Assembly (NCBI GenBank): GCA_005223125.1
Contig: NJBH01000004.1
Span: 36,995-100,994, forward strand
Source of the DNA: Promethearchaeota archaeon Loki_b32
Lineage (GTDB): Archaea > Asgardarchaeota > Lokiarchaeia > Sigyniarchaeales > SOKP01
Direction: 5' to 3'
Length of the DNA: 64,000 bases
The notes beneath the pieces are model-generated. The model was not told where the DNA came from and did no database searches. It saw nothing but the letters and a program-made list of their open reading frames with translations. A program made the position numbers and the translations under genes. Shown here in pieces: positions 46,576-55,544 of the stretch. The number at the start of each line of letters is the position of its first letter. The stretch's first letter is position 1.

Positions 46576-47088
46576 TTAATAAACCATTTCCTCTGGAGTA
46601 CAAATAATCACATCCTTTTCTTTTAATTTTTCATTAATAGCTTTTACTTGAAATTTAGTTTTGAATTTAACTATGTGGGTTAAATTCCAACTAACTATTG
46701 CATCCATTTTATATTTAGTTGCGATAGCAATATGGAGGGCATCATTATAGTATTTTTTTGGAATAATCCCCTCATCTACATAAACTTTTGCTAAGTTTTC
46801 TACCTGTTCTGAACTTTCTAAAGCTCTCATTTTATATTCATTAATAACATTTGATAACAATTCTTTTTTTTGCTCTGTCGCTTGTTCAATTTCCAATAAC
46901 ACAATATCAGAAATAAACACTTCATACTCATTTATTACATTAAAAAACTCCTGTGTAATTTTCATTTTCTCTGGGGCATCTTCAGCAAATAGAAAATTTA
47001 TAACTGAAGTTTCTAAATATATTTTCATAGTTATCTCTTGCTGTGTTTCAATTATTATATCTTCTATTAAGTTTATATATTCTTCCAT
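46576..47088 (-). CDS. PIN-domain nuclease/toxin
   Basis: The protein has a PIN domain: MKIYLETSVINFLF (residues 21-34, with Glu where Asp is usual), the Glu of IVLLEIEQAT, the acidic pair region YNDALHIAIATKYKMDAIVSWN, and LTHIVKF near the end. The first 20 residues may not be part of the protein, since an ATG at 47028 (start of MKIYLETS) fits homologues better; I give the longer frame. No AbrB/RelB partner precedes it. A truncated copy of its 3' half lies at 30069-30345, showing that this locus has been mobile or recombined. Confidence 0.82.
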   Translation of the reverse strand: MEEYINLIEDIIIETQQEITMKIYLETSVINFLFAEDAPEKMKITQEFFNVINEYEVFISDIVLLEIEQATEQKKELLSNVINEYKMRALESSEQVENLAKVYVDEGIIPKKYYNDALHIAIATKYKMDAIVSWNLTHIVKFKTKFQVKAINEKLKEKDVIICTPEEMVY

Positions 47089-47326
47089 TCATTCTTTTAA
47101 TTAAAGATCCTATTAATTTAATGAAATAAATTTGAAAAAATTGTATAGATAGAAAAATACGCTCAATAAAAGATTGATATTAACTGCGTCGAATATTATA
47201 ATTTTAGATTGTGTAGCAGATTCATATTTTATGGGTAATAATGGTTTTTTCCTGAAAATATATCCTTCCACACTTACTTTTTTTATTAAAGTTAATAAAA
47301 AAAAGAGATATTCAAATTAGATAGAA

Positions 47327-48067
47327 TTACTCAATAGGTCGAAATTCTTCTTTCATAAATAATATCAACGAAAGAGGGATGATCCAGACTAATATAGAGA
47401 AGAGTAATAGCCATTCTAAGAGCGGGGTACTATCTATTAGATTTATAATAGCTACTGTTAATGGTCCAAGTATTCCATAGATACCAAGAAACTTTGGAAT
47501 CTTAGTATTATATAAAACTATCAACCAACCCATAAAGAATGCGCCAAGGGTAAATCCTCCAAAGGCCAAATATGACATAATACCATGTGGTCCTTGTCCT
47601 AGAACAGATAAATTTTCAAAATCACGATCCGCACTAAAGATTCCTACTCCGATATACCCAAAGTTTCCGATGATACTGAATAAGAAAGCATAACTACTTA
47701 AACGAAAACGCAGTCGTGAGAAATGTTCCCCTGTTGATTGAGTTCTCTTATGAAAAGGAGCGAGTAAATTTTCCATATAAAATGTTAGTGGTATAGTCAT
47801 AGAGCCTGCTATGATACAAGCAATATCATATAAAAACGGAACTGGAGTGTGATTAAGTGACCCAAGATCAGAAATCCAGTTACTCCAAATAGTATAACCA
47901 TCAGGATCAAAAATTGCTGCTACGACAACTCCAATTATAAGCAATAAGACATACCCAATCATAACTATAAATGCACAATGTTTCACAATATTGAAATTGG
48001 TTACGATTTTGTAAAATTTAGCTCTTGCCTTATTTATAGATTGACGTATTGACATAATGAATTTCAT
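47327..48067 (-). CDS. DUF998-type membrane protein
   Basis: The 246-residue protein has a basic cytosolic start (SIRQSINKARAKFYKI) and about six membrane helices. The loop after helix 1 carries WSNWISDLGSLNH, the signature NxxSDLG of DUF998 proteins, and the central loop has GQGPHGIMSYLAFGG. These proteins are widespread in archaea and bacteria; their function is unknown. It is a single gene with no clear partner. Confidence 0.85.
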   Translation of the reverse strand: MKFIMSIRQSINKARAKFYKIVTNFNIVKHCAFIVMIGYVLLLIIGVVVAAIFDPDGYTIWSNWISDLGSLNHTPVPFLYDIACIIAGSMTIPLTFYMENLLAPFHKRTQSTGEHFSRLRFRLSSYAFLFSIIGNFGYIGVGIFSADRDFENLSVLGQGPHGIMSYLAFGGFTLGAFFMGWLIVLYNTKIPKFLGIYGILGPLTVAIINLIDSTPLLEWLLLFSILVWIIPLSLILFMKEEFRPIE

Positions 48068-48237
48068 ACTTTATTTATTTTAAATATATTGAATGGATAA
48101 TTTCATTACTATAGAAAAAATATAATATTTAGTTTACTAATGTTATATTTGGATAATATTTTTATATTGTTATGATGTAATTTGATAATAATTATAGAAT
48201 AAATTTATAATTTCGAAAATAATTAGAGTCTTATCAA

Positions 48238-49833
48238 ATGCAGAAAATTAAGATTCAGCCGATAGAAATTTACCAAAAGAGCCAAGAATTTGGTTTAAAA
48301 ACATCAGCAAATATGTTAACAGAAATAATAGAAACAGCTAAAGATGATAAAATAAGAAAGGACGCAATTAAATATCTCACGATGATATGTATCAACTCAA
48401 ATGCCTTAAAAGAGGATTACTATGAAACTTTTGAAAGCCTTCTTATATCAGATGATACAATTGAAATTAAATGTGAGGCCGCCAAAGCATTAGGCAAAAT
48501 TAAGTACGAAAAAGCATTGAAACCATTAAAATGGGTATTGGAACAAGATCCTACCGATTATAATATCAGAATCTCAGCACTAAAAGCCATACATAAAACT
48601 CGTTTTGAGGAACCAGAGATAAGACTTTTTATAGATGAGTTAGATAGTACATATAATTCCATCAAAGATTATGTTTCAATTCAATTATTAAGTTTACCAC
48701 CCAAAAAACTTATAGAAATTTTATTAGATTCATTAAAAAATAAAGGTTTTTCAAATATACATAAAGTAGAGTTTATAAAATTAATTGGATATGAGTTATC
48801 AAGCATTAATGTCTCTTTTGAGGATATTAGTTATATAAAAGTGAAATATCCTGAAATTTTATCTAATTTAATTCAAAATAAAATCATTTTATTAGAAACT
48901 ATCACCCAAATTTTAAAACAAGAAGATTCCAGTTTAATGGACTCTATTATTATAATTTTAAAAATATTAGGAAAGGAGATCGAAAAGGATATTACCAAAT
49001 TATTATTAATTGATGATTTTATTGTAAAGAAAAATGCTGTTGTGTTATGTGGAAAATTAAAATTCAATGATGCCGTAGATTTTTTAATTACTAACTTAGA
49101 TAATATTTATAATGAAGTAAGTATAGCTGCAATTGAAGCTTTGGGGGAGATCGGAGATTTATCAGCAGTACCAGAACTATTAGATATCTTAGATATTGAG
49201 GATGTGAGTTTTGAATATACAGACTTGGATATGAAGCTTTATATTTTAGATGCGATAAAAAAAATATATACCAATAATGCTGATGCTTCATTTGACTATC
49301 TGTATTCATCTTTAGCTAGAGATAATAATACTATAAGAGAAAGCGTTGCCTTCATTTTGGGTGAACTAGGGAAGGATAAATCCATTAAACCATTAGTAAA
49401 ATTATTAGAAGTGAGGAATATTGATGTAAAGAAAAATACCATTATTGCTTTAGGAAAAATTGGCAATATCCAATCTTTAGAGCATTTACTTAAGATTTTA
49501 AGAGATGAAAATGCTTATTGGCTTATAAAAAAAGTTATTGTTGACGCTATTTATAATATATATCAAAATAATTGGTATAGAGTCAAAGATGATAAACAAG
49601 AGATAGCAAGATTATTAAATAAAAATTTAGCAATTCTAACAGATCATTTGAGAACTCAAGAAGATGAAAATTATAAGGTAAAACTTAGTTTAATTAAGTT
49701 ATTAGAGAATTATGGCGGAGAACAAACCTTAAGTGCTTTAATTAAAAGGGTTAATGATTTCCACAGAGTTGTTCGAATTTATGCCTCAAATGCGATTAAG
49801 AAAATTGAAGAAAGGCTCGAATTAGAAAATTAA
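48238..49833 (+). CDS. HEAT-repeat protein
   Basis: The 531-residue protein is built of HEAT/PBS-lyase-type helical repeats: for example CEAAKALGKIKYEKALKPL near residue 81, AAIEALGEIGDLSAVPELL near residue 298, SVAFILGELGKDKSIKPLV near residue 370 and NTIIALGKIGNIQSLEHLL near residue 400. There is no signal peptide or membrane span. HEAT-repeat proteins form curved scaffolds for protein binding; some PBS-type members attach or isomerise chromophores, but that role is not indicated. It is a single gene. Confidence 0.9.
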   Translation: MQKIKIQPIEIYQKSQEFGLKTSANMLTEIIETAKDDKIRKDAIKYLTMICINSNALKEDYYETFESLLISDDTIEIKCEAAKALGKIKYEKALKPLKWVLEQDPTDYNIRISALKAIHKTRFEEPEIRLFIDELDSTYNSIKDYVSIQLLSLPPKKLIEILLDSLKNKGFSNIHKVEFIKLIGYELSSINVSFEDISYIKVKYPEILSNLIQNKIILLETITQILKQEDSSLMDSIIIILKILGKEIEKDITKLLLIDDFIVKKNAVVLCGKLKFNDAVDFLITNLDNIYNEVSIAAIEALGEIGDLSAVPELLDILDIEDVSFEYTDLDMKLYILDAIKKIYTNNADASFDYLYSSLARDNNTIRESVAFILGELGKDKSIKPLVKLLEVRNIDVKKNTIIALGKIGNIQSLEHLLKILRDENAYWLIKKVIVDAIYNIYQNNWYRVKDDKQEIARLLNKNLAILTDHLRTQEDENYKVKLSLIKLLENYGGEQTLSALIKRVNDFHRVVRIYASNAIKKIEERLELEN

Positions 49834-50032
49834 TACTGTTTTTACTGACTTTTATAATTATTTGTAACTTACTCTTCCAAAAGTGTCTATTTTTAATCTC
49901 TATTTATACTAGAAGCAAATACAATACTTCAAAAAGATATCATATTTAAATAGGATTATTGATACATTCATTTAATTTCTCACATAAGTTTACAAGAAAT
50001 TAAAATATTGAAAATAATCTAAAGGTGATTTT

Positions 50033-50683
50033 ATAATAAAAAAATTTAATAAAAAAATATCGATTTTTGCAATTATTTTGCTTAGCGTAGTCATATTCGT
50101 TTCCAGTTTTCCATTAAATGTAGCAGGTGCTTATTTAGTGAATGCCGGTGACGAATAGACGTATATGACAAAAGAACAAGGCATTTCTCAAGGCACCGAA
50201 GGAATAAAATTAACTTCCGTACCCGCTCCTCCAGATTATCCGCTTGGAACAATGTATATTAACGGTACAGAATCCTCCATCAATCAAACGATAGATGAAG
50301 AATATTTAGTAAATGGGACTCTGATAGCCGCGTTGGAAGCAAATTACACTATAAAAACTAGAAGTTATGGTGGTATATCTTGTAGATGTGTTTATATTAC
50401 ATCAGATTTTGGATATTTGTATGTTGATACTGCAACAGGAATTGTAGTAGAGATTTACGCCGTTTACACTCTTTTATTTGTTGAGGAGCAAATTAAGGTT
50501 CATACATGGGTTATCTCGTGGTCAATTACAGACATTCCAGAAGATCCAAAAGAACCCTCTACTGGTGGTGGTGATGAAATTCCAGGATATGATATTTTAT
50601 TCATTATCGGAATAATAGCTGTTATTTCAACTGTATTAACAATAGGATTTAAAAAAAAGTTTAAAACTCAAAAAATTAGATAA
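50033..50683 (+). pseudogene. Secreted, membrane-anchored protein with in-frame TAG and no canonical start
   Basis: The frame from 50033 reads a typical signal peptide (IFAIILLSVVIFVSSFPLN) and then meets a TAG at 50156-50158, followed seven bases later by an ATG at 50165 that opens 172 further residues. These contain beta-rich extracellular sequence, a Gly-rich stalk (EPSTGGGDEIPG) and a C-terminal membrane helix (ILFIIGIIAVISTVLTIGF) with a basic tail. A good ribosome site, AAAGGTGAT, precedes codons ATA-ATA rather than ATG. Loss of both start and frame suggests a decayed gene; readthrough of the TAG (for example as pyrrolysine) is possible but unsupported here. Confidence 0.65.
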
Positions 50684-50870
50684 CGATCTTACCGATTAAG
50701 GTACAATTAGATTTAATGGGGGATTTTTAATTCCTTCCTTTTTTTTGACTAAAATTTCAAAAAACAGATTTCGTTATCTTTTAATTAATAATCTTTTTTT
50801 TACAAAACCTATTTTATTTACTTGAACTTTCAAATATTTAATAATCAATTTAGAGTTTCAATACAAAATC

Positions 50871-52364
50871 ATGACCGAAGAGAAAACTGATCAAACAGAA
50901 ACTCCATATGAATACTCTTTTGAATACATTCAGAAAAAGCTTCAAGGCTCGAAAGATTCGTTCGGCATGCTGATGAAAGAGATCGTACGTACAGGAATAT
51001 GTACTGAGTGCGGAACATGTGCAGCAGTTTGTGCTGTTCTAGAATGGGATGATCTGGTAGGACAACCAAAATTAATAGGAAAATGCACAGGGTGTGGTAT
51101 TTGTTATAATCAATGTCCAAGAACTATAACAGATCCTTATCAACTCATGGGAGAGTTTAAAACGGGATATGTAGCAAATACGAACATCCCAGAAGTAATT
51201 GGAGGTCAGGATGGTGGAACTGTAACAAGTCTACTCTGTTATTTATTTGATGAGCATTTAATAGATGCTGCTGTAGTCACAATGCGAGATCCCAATAAAC
51301 CATGGCATCCAGTAGCTCAAATTATAACAAGTAAAGATGATGCTATTAAATCTTCAGGTTCTATTTATTGTCATTCTCAAACTGTTGAGGCATTAATGGA
51401 CGCTGTTAGGGAGGATTTCAGATCAATTGCATTCGTGGGTACTCCATGTAATATAGATGCTGTTTCTAAAATGTTCGACAGCCCTACTGGAATGTTAAAG
51501 TATTTCATGCGATGTCATGTCTTAAAGATTGGATTATTTTGTATGGATTCATTTGCTCCGGAAGCGATATATCCATTTTTCGAGAAAGAAGGGATTGATT
51601 TATCAAAAGTACAAAAGATGGACATAAACAAAGGGAAATTTCACATTTTTTATGATCCACAAGGAGAACCTGTTAAATCATATACGATTAAGCAATTAGA
51701 TAAGTTTAAATCCTCAAGTTGTAGTTTTTGTACAGACCTAGGTGCTGAAAATGCAGATATTTCTGTTGGCTCAGTTGGAAGTGGGGCAAATAAGAATACG
51801 GTCTTTGCTAGAACTGGTATTGGGGCCGAAATTATGGAAGATGCTGCTGAAAAAGGATATCTTAAAATCGAACCATTTAATGCTATTAATTTAAATGCTG
51901 TCTTGTTCTTAGCAAAACTTAAAAAAGTATCCCAATATACTGTACGGAAACGGAAAGTATTTATTGTTAGAGATGCTGCTGTTAAAGAAGAAAAAGCAAG
52001 AATAGAAACAAAACCAGAAGTAGAACAAGTAGATGTAAAACCTCCTCTAGGTACAAGAAAATTCCTCAGGGTTTCAAAAGATTTAAATGAAGAAAACAGA
52101 ATTCTGAACGTTTCATTGACAAATACCATAGGTTATGTTTTAGAGGATATGAAAATAAGAATTGTAACTGTTGAAGAACTTTTTGAAAAAAAACCTTGGA
52201 TAACAACTATCACGGAATTATTTCCTTTTGAAACTATTGAAATAGGGTATCCTTTGGATGGTGAAGCTGGTGAACCTAATAAAGCTAACGTATTAGTTGA
52301 AGCTTCAACAGAAGCGTTTGGAAAAATCTTTTCCAGAACACTAAAAGTAGCACCAAAAGAATAA
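50871..52364 (+). CDS. FrhB-like iron-sulfur flavoprotein with C-terminal beta domain
   Basis: The 497-residue protein has an FrhB core in residues 40-360: CTECGTCAAVC and CTGCGICYNQCP ferredoxin motifs, GGQDGGTVTSLL, FVGTPCNIDAV, GLFCMDSF and SCSFCTDLGAENADISVGSVGSG. After a basic linker the last 125 residues form a predicted immunoglobulin-like beta-sandwich (ILNVSLTNTIGYVLEDMKIRI...), not usual for FrhB. It differs from the FrhB proteins in the Hdr modules and has no Hdr gene next to it. The next gene, 93 bases downstream on the same strand, is a Rag-type GTPase, so a link between redox state and GTPase signalling is conceivable. Confidence 0.87.
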   Translation: MTEEKTDQTETPYEYSFEYIQKKLQGSKDSFGMLMKEIVRTGICTECGTCAAVCAVLEWDDLVGQPKLIGKCTGCGICYNQCPRTITDPYQLMGEFKTGYVANTNIPEVIGGQDGGTVTSLLCYLFDEHLIDAAVVTMRDPNKPWHPVAQIITSKDDAIKSSGSIYCHSQTVEALMDAVREDFRSIAFVGTPCNIDAVSKMFDSPTGMLKYFMRCHVLKIGLFCMDSFAPEAIYPFFEKEGIDLSKVQKMDINKGKFHIFYDPQGEPVKSYTIKQLDKFKSSSCSFCTDLGAENADISVGSVGSGANKNTVFARTGIGAEIMEDAAEKGYLKIEPFNAINLNAVLFLAKLKKVSQYTVRKRKVFIVRDAAVKEEKARIETKPEVEQVDVKPPLGTRKFLRVSKDLNEENRILNVSLTNTIGYVLEDMKIRIVTVEELFEKKPWITTITELFPFETIEIGYPLDGEAGEPNKANVLVEASTEAFGKIFSRTLKVAPKE

Positions 52365-52457
52365 CAATCTAAATTATATTTTATTAAAAAAGTTAAAAGA
52401 AATGTAAAATTAAAAAAAAATATTAATAACTGAAAAGCAAAAAAGGTGAAATGTTAG

Positions 52458-53366
52458 TTGAAAATCGCTTTGATCGGATTAAGCGGCTGTGGTAAGACAA
52501 GCGTATATTCTGTTGCTTTTGCTGCTAAAAAGCCAGAAGAAACAAAAGGTTTAGCACCAACAATTCTTTATGAAACAAGGAGACACCCATTTTTAGGTTT
52601 ACAAGTAGGTATCTTTGATTTCGGTGGACAGGAAGAGTTCCGTAAAGAATACATGGAAAAACCGGAAATTTTTCGAGGAACAGACATTCTTATCCCTATA
52701 GTTGATTTGCACGATCCAAATTCCTATGAAGAAGCAAAAAAATATTTTATCGACCTATTAGATCTATATCGAAGGAATAATGAAAAACCCAAGATATTCT
52801 TATTTCTCCATAAATGGGACGTTGAGGATTATCAGAAAGAGCTCTTGGATACCAATGTCAAAAATGCAAAAGAAATTTTTTTGGAAATGTTTAAAGATTA
52901 CGATTTTGATTACATGCTTACAAGTATTTATGAAGAAGACAAATTAGCAAAAGTTTTCAGAGATATTTTGATTTCTGAGTATGCGGATCTAAAAGCTCAT
53001 GTAGAAAAAGCAGAAAAGCAACTTGATGAAATTAAAGCTAAAGTAATTATTGCTGATATTTCTGGAAATGTAATAGTTCATAATGTCCAAGGAGTTAGTA
53101 GTGGTTTAACATTACGAGGAGACTTAAGAGATTTCATCAATGCATGTAATACTGTTAGGGAAAACATCTTTATGTCTGACTCTGCAAAGTTTGGTGGGCG
53201 AGACGGAGATGGTAAGGAAATTGAGTTACATATCTTTAAATACATCATTTCTGTGTTGGTAATGAAGCAGGGAGAACTAAGCAGAGAGTCTCAAGATAAA
53301 TTGAACATGCTACTTAATGACATGAAGCTTTTTGCAGATTTGATTATATCCGCACATACGGATTAA
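52458..53366 (+). CDS. Rag/Gtr-like GTPase with C-terminal roadblock-like domain
   Basis: The 302-residue protein is a Ras-superfamily GTPase closest in layout to eukaryotic Rag/Gtr proteins. G1 is GLSGCGKTS (7-15), G2 Thr35, G3 DFGGQEEF (54-61), and G4 is HKWD (118-121), where most GTPases have NKxD but Rag/Gtr have HKxD. Residues 175-300 form a second alpha/beta domain (KVIIADISGNVIVHNVQG...) of roadblock type, as in Rag/Gtr dimers. The start is a TTG behind AAGGTGA. Eukaryotic Rags signal nutrient state to TORC1; the archaeal role is unknown. It follows the FrhB-like gene on the same strand. Confidence 0.88.
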   Translation: MKIALIGLSGCGKTSVYSVAFAAKKPEETKGLAPTILYETRRHPFLGLQVGIFDFGGQEEFRKEYMEKPEIFRGTDILIPIVDLHDPNSYEEAKKYFIDLLDLYRRNNEKPKIFLFLHKWDVEDYQKELLDTNVKNAKEIFLEMFKDYDFDYMLTSIYEEDKLAKVFRDILISEYADLKAHVEKAEKQLDEIKAKVIIADISGNVIVHNVQGVSSGLTLRGDLRDFINACNTVRENIFMSDSAKFGGRDGDGKEIELHIFKYIISVLVMKQGELSRESQDKLNMLLNDMKLFADLIISAHTD

Positions 53367-53503
53367 TCTTTAAAATAATAACAAATATTATTTTCTTCAT
53401 ATCTTTTTTTCATTTCAAGAATTAATAAAAAAAAACCTTTGCCTATTAATTATGAAATTTTTAGAACAAAGATTTTATTTGATATATCCAATTAATAAAT
53501 AAA

Positions 53504-54076
53504 ATGGTAAAAAGGTGTACGTGGGCTTCTAACGATCCACAGATGATAGAATATCATGATAAAGAGTGGAGTACTCCTGTTCATGATGAACAACTTCTTT
53601 TTGAATTTTTAATATTAGAAGGTGCTCAAGCGGGGTTAAGTTGGAGTACTATTTTACATAAACGTGAGAATTTCCGAAAAGCATTTAATAATTTCGATTA
53701 TAATAAGATTTCAAAATACACCGAACAACAAATTGAAGTTCTGATGAATAATAAAGGAATCATAAGAAATAGACGTAAAATCGAAGCTGTGATTGCTAAT
53801 GCTAAAGCATTCTTACAGGTACAAAAAGAGTTTGGTTCTTTTGATAAATTTATTTGGAAATTTGTGAATTATAAAACAGTTGATAATAAGTTTAAAGAAC
53901 TTTCAGAACTACCCTCTAAAACTGAGCAATCTGAACAAATGAGTAAAGATTTGAAGAAAAGAGGATTTAAATTTATAGGTCCTACAATTTGCTATGCTTT
54001 TATGCAAGCGGTTGGTATGGTAAATGATCACGTACAAGATTGTTTTAGATATGATGAAATCAATAACATTTCTTAA
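53504..54076 (+). CDS. tag: DNA-3-methyladenine glycosylase I
   Basis: The 190-residue enzyme matches TagI along its length: RCTWASNDPQMIEYHDKEWS at the N-terminus with the first zinc cysteine and histidine, FLILEGAQAGLSWSTIL, RKIEAVIANAKAFL, and FIGPTICYAFMQAVGMVNDH at the end with the second zinc site (His and the following Cys in NDHVQDC). It excises 3-methyladenine from alkylated DNA. TagI is mainly bacterial, so horizontal acquisition is plausible. It stands alone. Confidence 0.95.
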   Translation: MVKRCTWASNDPQMIEYHDKEWSTPVHDEQLLFEFLILEGAQAGLSWSTILHKRENFRKAFNNFDYNKISKYTEQQIEVLMNNKGIIRNRRKIEAVIANAKAFLQVQKEFGSFDKFIWKFVNYKTVDNKFKELSELPSKTEQSEQMSKDLKKRGFKFIGPTICYAFMQAVGMVNDHVQDCFRYDEINNIS

Positions 54077-54416
54077 TACGTTTATCTAGTGCTAATAATA
54101 TATAATTGAATGTATTTATTAAACACAGATATTATTAGCGGGAATAGTGATTATATCTCTACTTAAGAGTTTAAAAATAATAAGGTTAAAAATAAATTAT
54201 GTCATATATAAAAGCCTTATATATTTGATTATAGAATAATTATTATTGCTTTTAGGGATATCATTCATTAAATTTTTATCAAAGAAAAGTATAATAGATT
54301 TTGTATTTAATCTTAACTTTTATATAATAAATTTTGATGTAAAATTTTGGACAAAGGTTTATTGAGAATTTAATAGTAAAATTTTTATTCTTTTGTAAGA
54401 GAATGTATGATGAATA
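54077..54416. other. Intergenic region
   Basis: These 340 bases are very AT-rich and include several TTATATA-like stretches that could be archaeal TATA boxes for the small gene at 54417. I see no other gene or repeat. Confidence 0.4.
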
Positions 54417-54590
54417 ATGAGGTGCGAAGGATGCCTTCATCAAGAAAATTTGTACATGTGCTTCTTTACTGATAAAAACAAAGAGGTGTATTTATGTGCC
54501 AAATGTCTTGGTAAGAGGTTATTAGAGGAGCCTCCACCACCAATATATAATATGAGCAAACTTGCTTATACTTGGAAAAAGACTGACTAA
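54417..54590 (+). CDS. Small CxxC zinc-ribbon protein
   Basis: A 57-residue frame starts at ATG 54417 and reads MRCEGCLHQENLYMC..., with a CxxC pair at residues 3-6 and a second (CAKC) near residue 27, the spacing of a small zinc ribbon. A proline run (EEPPPPIYN) and a basic tail follow. Cysteine-rich composition makes a chance frame unlikely. Asgard and other archaea encode many such mini zinc-finger proteins, some binding nucleic acid or protein partners. It ends five bases before the convergent HAD gene. Confidence 0.65.
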   Translation: MRCEGCLHQENLYMCFFTDKNKEVYLCAKCLGKRLLEEPPPPIYNMSKLAYTWKKTD

Positions 54591-54595
54591 TTTTT

Positions 54596-55312
54596 TTAAA
54601 GTAATTGTTTTAGATCCTCGAGTGTACCCCGATAATCAGGTTCAGGTATGTCGATCCCTAATTTAGTATTACGGCTATTTATTAGGAAAGTATGGATTCC
54701 TAAACGTTTTGAGACTAAATCCTTATCTTCATCCCCTACCATCAGACATGCTTCTGCAGGATACCCTATCTTACCTAAAATCTGCTCATAATAAAGTAAG
54801 TGAGTTAAGGATTTAGTAGCATGGCTATTTTCGATTGTTGTAATTAAACGATAGGGAAAGTCGGCAACCCCTGCCCATTCCAGGCGTTGTTCTATAGCTG
54901 TTGCTGGAAGGAGAGGTGTTGTAGCTATTACTACATCATAACCTTTATCGAAAACAGATTGAACTACAGACCTTGTTTCAGGTTTTTTTTTAGTATATTG
55001 GCGTAGCGCTGAAAAATCTTGCTCATAGAATTTATCAATAAACGGTTGAATTTCTTCACGAGTATACCCTTCTAAGGGAAAACATATTTCGGTATAAATA
55101 TCATCATTTGTATTTGTTCCATTATTTTCTTCGACAGCTTTCGAAGCCATCATGATTTTGGATATAAACTTCTTAGGTGTAATTATATGAGCCACACTTT
55201 GTGCTAATAAATTTAAGTATTGTGGAATAAATTTATCTAAATTAACATCTAACAATGTTCCATCTAGATCGAATAGTATAGCTTTGATTTTACCATCAAT
55301 TTTATCTTTCAT
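54596..55312 (-). CDS. HAD-superfamily hydrolase (phosphoglycolate phosphatase-like)
   Basis: The 238-residue protein shows the four HAD motifs: DLDGTLLD (Asp16/Asp18) as nucleophile, ATTPLLP near residue 131 as motif II, a lysine in ATKSLTHL near residue 166, and MVGDEDKDL near 197 with the acidic metal ligands. A helical cap (residues 20-90) follows motif I. It should be a phosphatase for a small phosphorylated metabolite. Use of CCT/GCC/CGG-rich codons is slightly higher than in neighbours. It is convergent with the zinc-ribbon gene. Confidence 0.88.
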   Translation of the reverse strand: MKDKIDGKIKAILFDLDGTLLDVNLDKFIPQYLNLLAQSVAHIITPKKFISKIMMASKAVEENNGTNTNDDIYTEICFPLEGYTREEIQPFIDKFYEQDFSALRQYTKKKPETRSVVQSVFDKGYDVVIATTPLLPATAIEQRLEWAGVADFPYRLITTIENSHATKSLTHLLYYEQILGKIGYPAEACLMVGDEDKDLVSKRLGIHTFLINSRNTKLGIDIPEPDYRGTLEDLKQLL

Positions 55313-55544
55313 TGCACAGATTCATTATGATATTTAATCTTAAATAGTATAATTAAAAGTGATTCAAATTATTTACCTTTTAGATTCTTAATATTGACAA
55401 AAAAATTGACATTCTTGAACAAAGAATCATCTATTAAAAGAGAGAATGGTTATTTCCATATTTCTTATTTAATAATAAAAAGTTTTTATAAAATTCTATC
55501 TTTTTATAAAATTAATATAATAAATATCATGATATCTGTTTGGT

